From assembly GCF_000340965.1 (NCBI RefSeq), contig NZ_ANAY01000001.1, forward strand, positions 124,001 to 188,000: a stretch of 64,000 bases of DNA, given 5' to 3'. Position numbers and translations under genes: made by a program. Positions 11,970 to 20,937 of this stretch are shown here, piece after piece. This DNA is from Nocardiopsis kunsanensis DSM 44524 (GTDB lineage Bacteria; Actinomycetota; Actinomycetes; Streptosporangiales; Streptosporangiaceae). Numbering within the stretch: the stretch's first letter is position 1; each line of letters opens with the position of its first letter. The notes below the pieces were generated by a model. The model did not search any database, was not told where the DNA came from, and saw only the letters and a list, made by a program, of their open reading frames with translations.

Positions 11970-13733
11970 GTGCGCAAAGTCCTGATCGCCAACCGCGGCG
12001 AGATCGCCGTACGCATCGCCCGCGCCTGCCGCGACGCCGGCCTGGCCAGTGTCGCGGTCTACGCCGACCCCGACCTGGACGCCCCCCACGCCAAGATCGC
12101 CGACCAGGCCCACGCCCTGGGCGGGAGCACCCCGGCCGAGTCCTACCTGGACATCGACAAACTCCTGGCGGTGGCCGCCGAGTCGGGTGCCGACGCCGTC
12201 CACCCCGGCTACGGGTTCCTGGCCGAGAACGCCGACTTCGCCCGGGCCGTGATCGATGCCGGTCTGACCTGGATCGGCCCGCCCCCGTCGGCGATCGATT
12301 CCCTGGGCGACAAGGTCCGGGCCCGCCACATCGCCCAGAAGGTCGGCGCGCCGCTGGTGGCGGGCACCCCCGATCCGGTCTCCTCGGCCGAGGAGGTCGT
12401 GGCCTTCGCCGAGGAGCACGGCCTACCCATCGCGATCAAGGCCGCCTTCGGCGGCGGGGGACGCGGCCTGAAGGTCGCCCACACCCTGGACGAGGTGCGC
12501 GACGCCTACGAGTCGGCGGTGCGCGAGGCCGTGACCGCGTTCGGGCGCGGTGAGTGCTTCGTGGAGCGCTACCTCGACCGTCCCCGCCACGTGGAGACCC
12601 AGTGCCTGGCCGACGCCCACGGCAACGTCGTGGTGGTCTCCACCCGGGACTGCTCGCTGCAGCGCCGCCACCAGAAGCTGGTCGAGGAGGCCCCTGCCCC
12701 CTTCCTGACCCAGGAGCAGAACGAGCGCCTGTACGCCGCCTCCAAGGCGATCCTGTCCGAGGCCGGGTACGTGGGTGCGGGTACCTGCGAGTTCCTGGTG
12801 GGTACCGACGGCACCATCTCGTTCCTGGAGGTCAACACCCGTCTGCAGGTCGAGCACCCGGTCACCGAGCAGGTCACCGGCATCGACCTGGTGCGGGAGA
12901 TGTTCCGGGTGGCCGACGGCGAGGAGCTGGGGTACGGGGACCCGCCGGTGCGCGGGCACTCCTTCGAGTTCCGGATCAACGCCGAGGACGCCGGCAGGGG
13001 CTTCATGCCGGCCCCGGGCACCATCACCGAGATGTCGCTCCCGGGCGGCCCGGGCGTGCGCGTGGACACCGGCTGCGAGGCCGGTTTCACCGTCCCGCAG
13101 GCCTTCGACTCGATGGTGGCCAAACTGGTGGTGACCGGGCGGACACGTGCCGAGGCCCTGCAGCGCTCACGGCGGGCCCTGGCGGAGTTCACCGTCGGCG
13201 GTATGCCCACAGTGATCCCGTTCCACGAGGCGGTCGTGGCCGACCCGGCCTTCGCCCCCGCCGACCCGGAACAGACCTTCTCCGTCTACACGCGGTGGAT
13301 CGAGACCGAGTTCGACAACCGGATCGAGCCGTGGTCGGGCACCCCGGGCGAGGCGGCCGGGGACGAACGCGAGCGTATGACCGTGGAGGTGGGCGGCAAG
13401 CGTGTGGAGGTCGTGCTCCCGGCCTCCCTCGGCGCGGCACCCCAGGCCACGCAGGCCGGTGGCAGGAAGAAGCGTGCGAGCCGTAGGGGCGGCGGGGGTA
13501 CCTCCGCCGCGAGCGGTGACGCGCTGGTCTCACCGATGCAGGGCACCGTGGTCAAGCTCGTGGCCGAGGAGGGGGCCGAGGTCGCCGAGGGGGACACGGT
13601 CGTGGTGATCGAGGCGATGAAGATGGAGCAGCCGCTGAACGCGCACAAGTCCGGTGTGGTGACCGGGCTGAAGATCGGCTCGGGCGAGAGCGTCGCCAAC
13701 GGCGCGGTCGTCTGCGAGATCAAGGAGGCCTGA
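11970..13733 (+). CDS. accA3: Acyl-CoA carboxylase biotin-containing alpha subunit
   Basis: Fused biotin carboxylase and biotin carrier protein of 587 residues. The N-terminal carboxylase begins [19 protein letters not shown], has the ATP-grasp glycine loop [14 protein letters not shown] and the site [15 protein letters not shown] low-complexity basic linker (about 490-515) leads to the C-terminal carrier domain with the biotinylation sequence [14 protein letters not shown], whose central Lys is the target of BirA. AGGAGG lies upstream of the GTG start at 11970. The gap of 88 bases after accE has no terminator, so accD5-accE-accA3 is likely one transcript. One alpha subunit usually serves several beta subunits in actinobacteria. 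Confidence 0.96.
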   Translation: MRKVLIANRGEIAVRIARACRDAGLASVAVYADPDLDAPHAKIADQAHALGGSTPAESYLDIDKLLAVAAESGADAVHPGYGFLAENADFARAVIDAGLTWIGPPPSAIDSLGDKVRARHIAQKVGAPLVAGTPDPVSSAEEVVAFAEEHGLPIAIKAAFGGGGRGLKVAHTLDEVRDAYESAVREAVTAFGRGECFVERYLDRPRHVETQCLADAHGNVVVVSTRDCSLQRRHQKLVEEAPAPFLTQEQNERLYAASKAILSEAGYVGAGTCEFLVGTDGTISFLEVNTRLQVEHPVTEQVTGIDLVREMFRVADGEELGYGDPPVRGHSFEFRINAEDAGRGFMPAPGTITEMSLPGGPGVRVDTGCEAGFTVPQAFDSMVAKLVVTGRTRAEALQRSRRALAEFTVGGMPTVIPFHEAVVADPAFAPADPEQTFSVYTRWIETEFDNRIEPWSGTPGEAAGDERERMTVEVGGKRVEVVLPASLGAAPQATQAGGRKKRASRRGGGGTSAASGDALVSPMQGTVVKLVAEEGAEVAEGDTVVVIEAMKMEQPLNAHKSGVVTGLKIGSGESVANGAVVCEIKEA

Positions 13734-13787
13734 GCGGCGGACGCCACGGAGGGGAGGGAGCGAGTTTCCCTTCCCGCTGAGGTTCTT

Positions 13788-14414
13788 TCAGCCCGAATGC
13801 CCCGTGCGAGGCAGCCGTGTGAGGTCGATATCCAATTCACATGGTGCGTCAGCTTTCATGCGTTTCCTGTGCACACCGGTCATCGTGTATCCCCCATTGA
13901 CCGGGTCGAGCTCGTAGGCGTACACCACGGCGCCTTCCGCATCTTCCTTCTCTACGAGCCAGAAGTGGGGGATCCCGGCTCCTGCGTACAGCTGGGGTTT
14001 GCGTTCGTGGTCACGTACCTCCGACTGCGGGGAGACGACCTCCACCACCAGTCGAACGGCGTCCGGAGCGACCCAGGTGTCGTCCATGCTCGTCAATGCT
14101 TCCGCGTCCACCAGCATCAGGTCCGGCTCGGGCCTCTGCCGCTCCCCGAGAACCACAGTGCACTCCCGGTAGGTAAGCAGACCGGCGGGGATCTGATCGT
14201 CCATCTGACGCTCGAGAAGCTTGAGCACGAACATGTGGAACGTCTTGTGCGGACTCACCAGTACCAGGCTTCCGTCGATGAGTTCGGTGTGCGGCGGAAG
14301 ATCCGGAATACGGTCGAGGTCCTCAGCGGTGAACCCGGCCTCCGGCGGGACGGGAATACTTCGCCGGTCCTCGAACTCGGAGACCTGTGGTCGGGCCACG
14401 GTGGGAGCAGACAT
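13788..14414 (-). CDS. Uma2-family putative endonuclease (DUF820)
   Basis: A 208-residue member of the Uma2/DUF820 family, which has a restriction-endonuclease-like fold and is abundant in actinobacteria and cyanobacteria; no cellular role is established. The core shows PEPDLMLVDAEAL, LVVEVVSPQSEVRDHERKPQ, YAGAGIPHFWLVE, that is, the Asp, Glu and Lys positions of a PD-(D/E)xK site. I start it at 14414 because GGAGG precedes that ATG; an upstream ATG at 14471 has no ribosome site. It is convergent with accA3 and stands alone, which is typical of this family. Confidence 0.85.
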   Translation of the reverse strand: MSAPTVARPQVSEFEDRRSIPVPPEAGFTAEDLDRIPDLPPHTELIDGSLVLVSPHKTFHMFVLKLLERQMDDQIPAGLLTYRECTVVLGERQRPEPDLMLVDAEALTSMDDTWVAPDAVRLVVEVVSPQSEVRDHERKPQLYAGAGIPHFWLVEKEDAEGAVVYAYELDPVNGGYTMTGVHRKRMKADAPCELDIDLTRLPRTGHSG

Positions 14415-14704
14415 CTCTTCGCCTCCGGTCGTCGGATCTCTGTCGTCGCTCACGGTAGCCACCCCTGCCACTCCGTAACGGTGCTTTCCTCGGATTGTCC
14501 CATCCCGGCCACGACGGGCGAGCGTGCCGACGAACCTTCCCGCTCCAGCGGCCCGGAACCACCGCCGACACGGGCACGGGGCTGGTGATTCTCACCTCAC
14601 ACGCTCCCGGGAAGAAGCACGCGGATCCCGGCACATGAGGGGTTTTGTTCGATGCCCGTCGAATCATCGGGCTTCCGTGTATGGAAAAGGTGAACGAACC
14701 GGGT
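14415..14704. other. Gap upstream of the leader peptide
   Basis: Contains the promoter region of the Uma2 gene on the minus strand and the region upstream of the leader-peptide promoter on the plus strand. I see no gene here. Confidence 0.4.
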
Positions 14705-14710
14705 TATCGT
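14705..14710 (+). promoter_or_regulatory. Leaderless -10 of the Cys-rich leader peptide
   Basis: TATCGT, eight bases before the GTG at 14719. A leaderless upstream reading frame is the form reported for cysteine attenuators in mycobacteria. Confidence 0.5.
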
Positions 14711-14718
14711 GCTCAATC

Positions 14719-14793
14719 GTGACGAACATCTGGGGACTGACACGACGGTGGCACATCGACCTGTGCCGTTGCTCCAGCCACGCGTGTAGCTGA
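14719..14793 (+). CDS. Cysteine-rich leader peptide (putative attenuator uORF)
   Basis: A 24-codon frame, GTG to TGA, reads VTNIWGLTRRWHIDL followed by CRCSSHACS. The LTRRWH(V/I)DL core with Cys codons at the end is the hallmark of short actinobacterial leader peptides found ahead of sulfur and cysteine transport genes. Three of the last nine codons are Cys (TGC, TGC, TGT), so ribosome stalling should depend on charged tRNA-Cys. It lies 185 bases before the symporter gene and is preceded by a leaderless -10. Known biology: cysteine-responsive attenuation by such uORFs was described in Mycobacterium. Inference: the peptide senses cysteine supply and sets expression of the downstream transporter. 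Too short for ordinary gene finders. Confidence 0.8.
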   Translation: MTNIWGLTRRWHIDLCRCSSHACS

Positions 14794-14978
14794 CCGCGGC
14801 CCGTGACCCCGCCCGCGCGCCCGACCACGGGCGGCGCCGAGGCATCCTCCGGAGCCGCTGCACGTCCCGCGTCACCCGACGGTGATCCCCTCTCCGACCC
14901 CCTCGCCGAGCGCACACCCCATGAGGCAGGGCCCACAGGTGTGCCCTCGGCTCTTCGCACACCACCTGGAGCAACACC

Positions 14979-16490
14979 GTGTCCGCACAGAGCACCACCG
15001 AAGCGCCCGCGCGGCGGAGGATCTGGATCCCCTCCTTCACCGTCCAGGTCTTCACCGCACTGTTCCTCGGCGTGGCCCTCGGCTTCGTCGCCTTCCGGAT
15101 CAGCCCGCCCGACGGCGACGGTGAGGCCACCAACGGCCTGGCCACAGCACTCGACCTGTTCGGCAGCACGTTCGTGACACTGCTGCAGACGGCCGTCCCA
15201 CCGCTGATCGTCCTGGCGGTCGTCACCTCGATCGCGAACCTGCGCAACGTCACCAACGCTGCGCGCCTGGCCGGCCAGACCCTGCTGTGGTTCGCGATCA
15301 CCGCACTCGTCTCCGTGTCCATCGGCATCGCACTCGGCCTGACCCTGCGCCCGGGCGTCAACAGCGGGGTCGACCCGGCCTCCCAGGACGACCCGGGTCG
15401 CGAGGTGTCCTGGCTCGACTTCGTGGAGGGCCTGGTCCCGGCCAACATCCTGGGCCTGGAGGCCGACACCAGCGGTGTCGGCGACGACCTCACCACGGGA
15501 CTGTCGTTCAACGTCCTGCAGCTCATCGTCATCTCGGTCGTGCTCGGTATCGCCGCTGTCAAGGTCGGCAAGCCCGCCGAGCCCTTCATCGACTTCATGC
15601 ACTCGGCCCTGCAGGTCGTGCTCAAGGCCCTGTGGTGGATCATCCGCCTCGCCCCGATCGGCACCGTCGGCCTGCTCGGCAACGCGGTCTACAGCTACGG
15701 CTGGCACACCATCGGTGCGCTCGGCCAGTTCGTCCTCGCGATCTACATCGGGCTGGCACTGGTGCTCTTCGTCGTCTACCCGGTACTGGCCCGCCTGCAC
15801 GGGCTGTCCCCGGCCAAGTACTTCTCCGGGGTCTGGCCGACCGTGCAGCTGGGGTTCGTCTCCCGCTCCTCCATGGGTGTTCTGCCCATCACCCAGAAGG
15901 TGGCCGAGCAGAATCTGGGCGTGCCCCGTTACTACGCGTCCTTCGCCGTACCCTTCGGCACCACCACCAAGATGGACGGTTGCGCGGCGATCTACCCGGC
16001 GATCTCGGCGATCTTCATCGCGCAGTTCTTCCCCGGGATCAGTCTCGGCCTGACCGACTACCTGCTCATCGTCCTGGTCTCGGTCATCGGTTCGGCGGCC
16101 ACCGCCGGTACGACCGGTGCCGTCGTGATGCTGACGCTGACCCTGTCCACGCTGGGTCTGCCCCTGGAGGGTGTGGGCCTGCTGCTGGCGGTCGACCCGA
16201 TCCTCGACATGGGCCGTACCGCCGTGAACGTGGCCGGTCAGGCGCTGATCCCCGCGATCGTCGCCAAGCGCGAGGGCATCCTCGATCTGGAGCGCTACCA
16301 CACCCCGCGCGGCGGATCCGGCTTCGTGCCCCTCGACGAGGAGGACACGGCCGAAGCGGACGGTGCCCAGGAGGGCACGGCCGACTCGGCCGGCACCACC
16401 TCGGAGGGCGGCTCCGCAGACGACCCCGCGCAGGCCGACGGGGACACGGGGGCGGCCGCCGAGAATTCCGCCTCGACGGCCAAGGGCTGA
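14979..16490 (+). CDS. Dicarboxylate/amino acid:cation symporter (DAACS family), probably cystine
   Basis: A 503-residue secondary transporter of the DAACS/SLC1 family with about eight hydrophobic segments and the re-entrant loop motifs SRSSMGVLPIT and TTTKMDGCA in place of the NMDG loop of glutamate carriers. The last roughly 60 residues are an acidic, Ala/Gly-rich cytoplasmic tail. The family takes up dicarboxylates, glutamate, or, in the TcyP/YdjN branch, L-cystine. The cysteine-rich leader peptide directly upstream favours cystine. The GTG start at 14979 follows CTGGAGCAACACC. A hairpin at 16528-16560 closes the transcript. Substrate is an inference from context. Confidence 0.88.
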   Translation: MSAQSTTEAPARRRIWIPSFTVQVFTALFLGVALGFVAFRISPPDGDGEATNGLATALDLFGSTFVTLLQTAVPPLIVLAVVTSIANLRNVTNAARLAGQTLLWFAITALVSVSIGIALGLTLRPGVNSGVDPASQDDPGREVSWLDFVEGLVPANILGLEADTSGVGDDLTTGLSFNVLQLIVISVVLGIAAVKVGKPAEPFIDFMHSALQVVLKALWWIIRLAPIGTVGLLGNAVYSYGWHTIGALGQFVLAIYIGLALVLFVVYPVLARLHGLSPAKYFSGVWPTVQLGFVSRSSMGVLPITQKVAEQNLGVPRYYASFAVPFGTTTKMDGCAAIYPAISAIFIAQFFPGISLGLTDYLLIVLVSVIGSAATAGTTGAVVMLTLTLSTLGLPLEGVGLLLAVDPILDMGRTAVNVAGQALIPAIVAKREGILDLERYHTPRGGSGFVPLDEEDTAEADGAQEGTADSAGTTSEGGSADDPAQADGDTGAAAENSASTAKG

Positions 16491-16527
16491 CCCGGACCCG
16501 CCCGTACGGCGAACGCCCGAGAACACG

Positions 16528-16560
16528 GTGGCGGCCACGGAAAGGCTCCGGGGCCGCCAC
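16528..16560 (+). terminator. Terminator after the symporter
   Basis: GTGGCGGCC and GGCCGCCAC form a perfect 9-base stem, 38 bases after the symporter stop. Confidence 0.55.
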
Positions 16561-16683
16561 CGCGCGTGTGCTTCCGCCCCCGCCCCGGCCCTGTCCCGCA
16601 CGGGGCAGAGCCGGTCGAGCCCACCAGGAACTATGAGGATCCGTGATTCGTCTTCGGGGATGAGGGAGGCGAGAGAAACGATC

Positions 16684-17964
16684 ATGTTGCGCCGTTTGGT
16701 AACACCCACAATGCTCACCGCCGGGCTCGCCGCCGCGGCAATGACCGTCCCGGCGGCATCCGCTGCCGCCGAGACCGACGAAACCGCCGGCCTGCCCGAC
16801 ACCCAGGACGTCGTCAGCGAGCTCGAGGACGACGGCGTGTACGTCGATCCCGCCATCGATGTCGGGACCGGTGAGGACGCGATCCCCGAGGGGGAGATCG
16901 CCGTCCTCGAGAACGCGGCCGCCCAAGCCGACACGCCCGTCTACTACGTCCTCGTCCCCGGGGGCAACACCACCTCCGAGGCCGGGGTGAACGCGTTCAT
17001 GGATCCCGTCATGGCCGAGGTCGGGGACGGCGCCTACGGGGTCCTCTCCGGGGTCGACACGTTCGAGGTCACCTCGCCGAACCTCGAGAACACCGAGGAG
17101 ATCCGCGAACTGTCCCTCCAGGAGGGCGGTGGGGCCACGGGCACCCCCAACCCGATCGACACACTCGCGGCGGTTCCCGAGGCCACGACCGAGCTCGAGG
17201 AGGCCCAGGACGCCAACGCCGTCTCCGGTTTCGTCCTGCTGGCCGTCCTCGTTCTGCTCATCGGCGCCGGCGGCTGGTTCGTCCACAACCAGCGCAAGAA
17301 GCGCGAGGCCGAGAAGGCCAAACAGCTCGAGGAGATCAAGCAGATGGCCACCGAGGACGTCGTGCGCCTCGGCGAGGACGTCTCTCGTTTCGAGATCGAC
17401 CTGTCCGCGGTCGACGAGGCCACCCGTGAGGACTACACACGGGCCATGGACTCCTACGACCAGGCCAAGTCCCTCCTCGACACCATTCAGGAGCCCGACC
17501 AGGTGCGTCTGGTCACCGGCGCTCTGGAGGACGGCCGTTACTACATGGCCGCCACCCGGGCCCGCCTCAACGGCGAGGAGGTTCCCGAGCGCCGAGGTCC
17601 CTGCTTCTTCAACCCGCAGCACGGGCCCTCCACCCAGGACGTCACCTGGGCCCCGCCGGGCGGCAGCCCGCGCGAGGTCACCGCGTGCGACCAGTGCGCG
17701 CAGGCCGTGCGCCTCGGCGGACAGCCGGACGTACGCATGGTCGAGGTCGACGGCGAACGCCGCCCGTACTACGACGCCGGTCCGGCCTACTCGCCCTACG
17801 CGGGCGGCTACTTCGGCCTGAACATGATGACGGGCATGTTCACCGGCATGATGATGGGCTCGATGATGGGGTCCATGATGGGCGGCGGCATGATGGGCGC
17901 CGGGGCCGAGGACATGGGCGACGCCGGGGGCGACTTCGGTGACTTCGGAGGCTTCGACTTCTGA
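16684..17964 (+). CDS. Secreted membrane-anchored protein with Met-rich tail, unknown function
   Basis: A 426-residue protein I cannot assign to a named function. Order: signal peptide (MLRRLVTPTMLTAGLAA ending near ASAAAE), an exported region of about 160 residues, one transmembrane helix (about 180-202, SGFVLLAVLVLLIGAGGWFV), a basic stop-transfer and coiled-coil segment (NQRKKREAEKAKQLEEIK), then a cytoplasmic part with GPCFFNPQHGPST and TACDQCAQAVR, the latter a CxxC pair that could bind metal. The C-terminus is a Gly/Met repeat with about fifteen Met between 17823 and 17916, followed by an acidic end. Related proteins occur widely in streptomycetes and their kin. Start at 16684 is chosen for the signal peptide; an ATG at 16660 is possible. 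Confidence 0.75.
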   Translation: MLRRLVTPTMLTAGLAAAAMTVPAASAAAETDETAGLPDTQDVVSELEDDGVYVDPAIDVGTGEDAIPEGEIAVLENAAAQADTPVYYVLVPGGNTTSEAGVNAFMDPVMAEVGDGAYGVLSGVDTFEVTSPNLENTEEIRELSLQEGGGATGTPNPIDTLAAVPEATTELEEAQDANAVSGFVLLAVLVLLIGAGGWFVHNQRKKREAEKAKQLEEIKQMATEDVVRLGEDVSRFEIDLSAVDEATREDYTRAMDSYDQAKSLLDTIQEPDQVRLVTGALEDGRYYMAATRARLNGEEVPERRGPCFFNPQHGPSTQDVTWAPPGGSPREVTACDQCAQAVRLGGQPDVRMVEVDGERRPYYDAGPAYSPYAGGYFGLNMMTGMFTGMMMGSMMGSMMGGGMMGAGAEDMGDAGGDFGDFGGFDF

Positions 17965-17997
17965 CAGCGGGCCCGTCCCCGCCCCACACTCCCTCGC

Positions 17998-18027
17998 GGG
18001 CGCGTCGAGCACAGGCTCGGCGCGCCC
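17998..18027 (+). terminator. Terminator after the Met-rich secreted protein gene
   Basis: GGGCGCGTCGAGC and GCTCGGCGCGCCC pair over 13 bases with one G-U wobble and a four-base loop. Confidence 0.65.
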
Positions 18028-18126
18028 GTTCCCGTGTGCGCTCCAGGCCCGGGGCACACGGGAGGCCCCCTTCCCTCCGCAGCAGGCGCGGGAGCCGTTG
18101 TGAGTACTGCCGGGGAGGGGTCGGAC

Positions 18127-19509
18127 CTACTCCGGGGAGGCCAACATCAGGGAGCGGGCCGCTTCGGTGACACTGCCGGACAGCGACGGATACACCGAGA
18201 AGGTGTGGGCGAGGTCGTCCACGGTCAGCCGCTGCTGCACGGCCACAGACACCGCCAGGATGAGCTCGCTGGCCCGGGGCCCGACGATGACACCGCCGAG
18301 GACGATCCCGGTGTGCTGTCGGCAGATGAGCTTGACGAAGCCGTCCTCGACGTCGTTCATCTTCGCCCGGGGGTTGGTGTTGAGGGGCAGGGTGACCGAA
18401 CGCCCGTCGATCCGGCCGCTGCGCACGTCGTTCTCGCTCGCGCCCACGGCGGCCAGTTCCGGGTGGGTGAAGACGGTGGAGGCGACCGTGGACAGCTTCA
18501 GCGGTGCCACGGCCTCACCCAGGGCGTGCCACATGGCGATCCGGCCCTGCATCGCCGCCACCGAGGCGAGCATGTTCACCCCGGTGCAGTCGCCGGCCGC
18601 GTAGACACCCGGGACCGAGGTGCGGGAAACACGGTCGACGTCGATGAACCCGTTGTCGGCCAGGCGGACCCCGGCCCCCTCCAGGCCCAGATCGTCGGTG
18701 TTGGGGATCATGCCGACCGTCATGAGGCAGTGGCTGCCCTCGACGACACGGCCGTCGGAGAGGGTCACCTCCACCCCTTCGCCGGTGTTGACGACCGACT
18801 CGGCGCGGGTGCGGCTGAGCACGGTCATGCCGCGCCGCATGAAGACCTCCTCCAGGACCTCGGCGGCGTCCGCGTCCTGAGTGGGCATGACCAGTTCACG
18901 GGAGGAGACGAGGGTGACGTCGGACCCGAGCGACTGATAGGCACTGGCGAACTCGGCACCGGTCACACCGGAGCCGACGACGACGAGGCGCTCGGGCAGC
19001 TCCTCGAGGTCGTAGAGATGGCGCCAGGTGAGAATGCGCTCCCCGTCGGGGCGCGCGGTGGGCAGTTCACGGGGGTGGGCTCCGGTGGCCAGGAGGACGA
19101 CGTCGGCGCGCATCCGCTGGTCGTCCACGGCGACGATGTGCGGGTCGACCAACCGGGCCTCGCCGCTGACGACCTTGACGCCCTCCTTGACGAGCCGGGC
19201 GTGCGTGTCCTCGGACTGCGCCTCGGCCAGGCGTTTGATCCTGGGGTTGACCTCGTCCACGTGTGCTTCGACACCCGATGCGTGCCCGTGCACGCTGGAG
19301 AGGTGGATGCCGAGGTGCTCGGACTCGCGTACGTAGGTGGTACGCGTGGAGGTGGCGATGAGGCTCTTGGAAGGAACGCAGTCGGTGAGGACGCAGGCGC
19401 CGCCGATTCCGTCGCGTTCCACCACCGTCACGTCCGCGCCGAGCTGTGCTGCGACCAGTGCCGCCTCGTAGCCCCCGGGACCTCCTCCGATGATCACGAC
19501 CTTCGTCAC
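18127..19509 (-). CDS. LpdA-like flavoprotein disulfide reductase (NAD(P)H quinone reductase type)
   Basis: A 460-residue two-dinucleotide-binding-domain flavoprotein. FAD binding: VVIIGGGPGGYEAALVAAQ; NAD(P) binding: RLVVVGSGVTGAEFASAY; second FAD site: VPGVYAAGDCTGVN. The redox segment GGACVLTDCVPSKSL keeps both Cys of a CX4C disulfide, but the C-terminal His-Glu pair of true dihydrolipoamide dehydrogenase is replaced (VYPSLSGSVTEAA). Mycobacterial LpdA (Rv3303c) also lacks the His-Glu pair and reduces quinones, so quinone reductase is the better label than lipoamide dehydrogenase. It is divergent from the purine nucleoside phosphorylase gene, as lpdA and PNP are near each other in Mycobacterium. 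GTG start. Confidence 0.88.
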   Translation of the reverse strand: MTKVVIIGGGPGGYEAALVAAQLGADVTVVERDGIGGACVLTDCVPSKSLIATSTRTTYVRESEHLGIHLSSVHGHASGVEAHVDEVNPRIKRLAEAQSEDTHARLVKEGVKVVSGEARLVDPHIVAVDDQRMRADVVLLATGAHPRELPTARPDGERILTWRHLYDLEELPERLVVVGSGVTGAEFASAYQSLGSDVTLVSSRELVMPTQDADAAEVLEEVFMRRGMTVLSRTRAESVVNTGEGVEVTLSDGRVVEGSHCLMTVGMIPNTDDLGLEGAGVRLADNGFIDVDRVSRTSVPGVYAAGDCTGVNMLASVAAMQGRIAMWHALGEAVAPLKLSTVASTVFTHPELAAVGASENDVRSGRIDGRSVTLPLNTNPRAKMNDVEDGFVKLICRQHTGIVLGGVIVGPRASELILAVSVAVQQRLTVDDLAHTFSVYPSLSGSVTEAARSLMLASPE

Positions 19510-19686
19510 GCTGCTTCACTCCCTCTGCGGGCGGCCCGCACACCCGTTCCCGGTCGGGGACGATGTTCGGGCATGGACGGGCTCCACCTGGTTTTATCGC
19601 TTCCTCCCATTGTCGGCCATGTGAACCGTCGTTCCGTCCGCATGACACCCAGCGTTGCGTACCGGAACAGCCTCGTCACACAGCGA

Positions 19687-19692
19687 TAGCAT
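19687..19692 (+). promoter_or_regulatory. Leaderless -10 of the PNP gene
   Basis: TAGCAT stands seven bases before the GTG at 19700. This supports the GTG as the true start over the ATG at 19655. Confidence 0.5.
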
Positions 19693-19699
19693 CCGTCCC

Positions 19700-20524
19700 G
19701 TGAGCGATACAGAGCAGCCGCCCCGTACGACCGAGCAGGCGGAGGAACTGGCGGGCTCGGCCGCACACGAGTTGCTGTCCCTTGCCGGAGCCGATTCCTT
19801 CGACGCCATGGTGGTGCTCGGCTCGGGCTGGGCCGGCGCGGTGGACACGCTGGGCACGCCCGACATCGAACTGGACGTGACGGGCCTTCCCGGGTTCCAC
19901 GCGCCCACGGCCGAGGGCCACACCTCCGTTGTGCGCAGCATGTGGGTGGGTGAGAAACGGGTCGCGGTCTTCATGGGCCGCATCCATCTCTACGAGGGCC
20001 ATGACGCCCTGGATGTGGCCCACGCGGTGCGCACCGGCATCGCAGCGGGGGCCAGGACCGTGGTCCTGACCGGGTCGGCCGGTTCGCTGCGTGCCGACAT
20101 CGCCCCGGGCCAACCCGTGGTCGTGCGCGACCACATCAACCTGACCGGCCGCTCTCCGCTGGTGGGCGCCACCTTCGTGGATCTGTCCCGTGCCTATTCC
20201 GAACGGTTGCGGGAAGTGGCCCGCGAGGTGGACCCGTCCCTGGCCGAAGGGGTGTACGTGTCCACGGTCGGGCCGCAGTTCCAGACCCCGGCGGAACTGA
20301 ACGTGCTGCGCCAGTCCGGTGCGGACGTCGTCGGGCGGTCGATCGCGTTGGAGGCCATCGCAGCCGTGGGGGCAGGGGCCGACGTGCTGGCGTTGGCCAT
20401 GGTCAGCAACGACGCCATGAGCGCGGTTTTCGAACCCTTCGAGGCCGAACACGCCCTCGAGGTCGTCACCCAGCGGGCCCAACGGCTCGGGGAGTTCCTC
20501 AACCGCGTACTCTCCCGCGTCTGA
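19700..20524 (+). CDS. Purine-nucleoside phosphorylase (trimeric class I)
   Basis: Purine salvage enzyme that splits inosine and guanosine with phosphate. The 274-residue protein matches the trimeric family: MVVLGSGWAGAVD (phosphate loop), GRIHLYEGHD, TGSAGSL, GPQFQTPAELNVLRQ (usual GPxFETPAE) and AMVSNDAMS with the Asn-Asp that contacts the base. Start is the GTG at 19700 with a leaderless -10 ahead. Adenosine deaminase, encoded 1.1 kb further on, would supply inosine to this enzyme, so the region handles successive salvage steps. A strong hairpin follows the stop. Confidence 0.94.
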   Translation: MSDTEQPPRTTEQAEELAGSAAHELLSLAGADSFDAMVVLGSGWAGAVDTLGTPDIELDVTGLPGFHAPTAEGHTSVVRSMWVGEKRVAVFMGRIHLYEGHDALDVAHAVRTGIAAGARTVVLTGSAGSLRADIAPGQPVVVRDHINLTGRSPLVGATFVDLSRAYSERLREVAREVDPSLAEGVYVSTVGPQFQTPAELNVLRQSGADVVGRSIALEAIAAVGAGADVLALAMVSNDAMSAVFEPFEAEHALEVVTQRAQRLGEFLNRVLSRV

Positions 20525-20544
20525 CCCGGGCGTCCCGCGCAGCC

Positions 20545-20581
20545 ACGGCCCCGCCGAGGGCGAACCCTTCGGCGGGGCCGT
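20545..20581. terminator. Strong terminator after PNP, bidirectional
   Basis: ACGGCCCCGCCGAGGG and CCCTTCGGCGGGGCCGT form a 15-16 base stem with one bulge and a CGAA loop. Being symmetric, it could also end a minus-strand transcript from the iron box at 20878-20896. Confidence 0.75.
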
Positions 20582-20877
20582 CGATCTGTTCGAGGAGCCG
20601 TACACGTTCGCGCCCGGGAAGAGTTCCCGCCCCGGCGGCGCCGGAGCCGGCGTGGCGAGCGTGCACCCCGAGGCCATGGGGTGGACAGCACCGGGCACTG
20701 CCAGGGCGGGTCGGGGACTCGCACCCCGGTGGCGGCCGCCGCGCAGGGTCCCCGCAGACCCCGTTGGACTCGCGGCGTACGTCACCTTCTCTTCCCGTTG
20801 GGCGGACGAACCGCACGTACCTGAGGGGGTTGCTCCGAACCGGGCCATCCGCGCGAAGCCCACCCGGAACATCTCCC
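20582..20877. other. Gap of about 300 bases between PNP terminator and an iron box
   Basis: I found no reading frame with normal codon use. The stretch lies between a strong symmetric hairpin and an iron box, and could be transcribed on the minus strand as a non-coding RNA. A segment at about 20713-20729 folds like a tRNA T-arm (CGGGG, seven-base loop, CCCCG on the minus strand), but no tRNA surrounds it. Confidence 0.3.
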
Positions 20878-20896
20878 TTAGGCATGCCTTACCTAA
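20878..20896 (-). promoter_or_regulatory. IdeR/DtxR-type iron box, orphan
   Basis: The minus strand reads TTAGGTAAGGCATGCCTAA, which agrees with the 19-base consensus TTAGGTTAGGCTAACCTAA at 15 positions, including both outer TTAGG/CCTAA arms. No recognisable gene starts within 300 bases on either strand. Confidence 0.6.
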
Positions 20897-20937
20897 CCAG
20901 AGTCGGCAGTGCCGCGTCAACCCCGGACACACAGGTC

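Noticed and set aside
20690..20780. T-arm-like hairpin and GGTGCGAGTCC segment resembling part of a tRNA or a cobalamin riboswitch (minus strand)
   Set aside because: No acceptor stem partner exists at the proper distance, the conserved B12 box is missing, and no transport or B12 gene follows.
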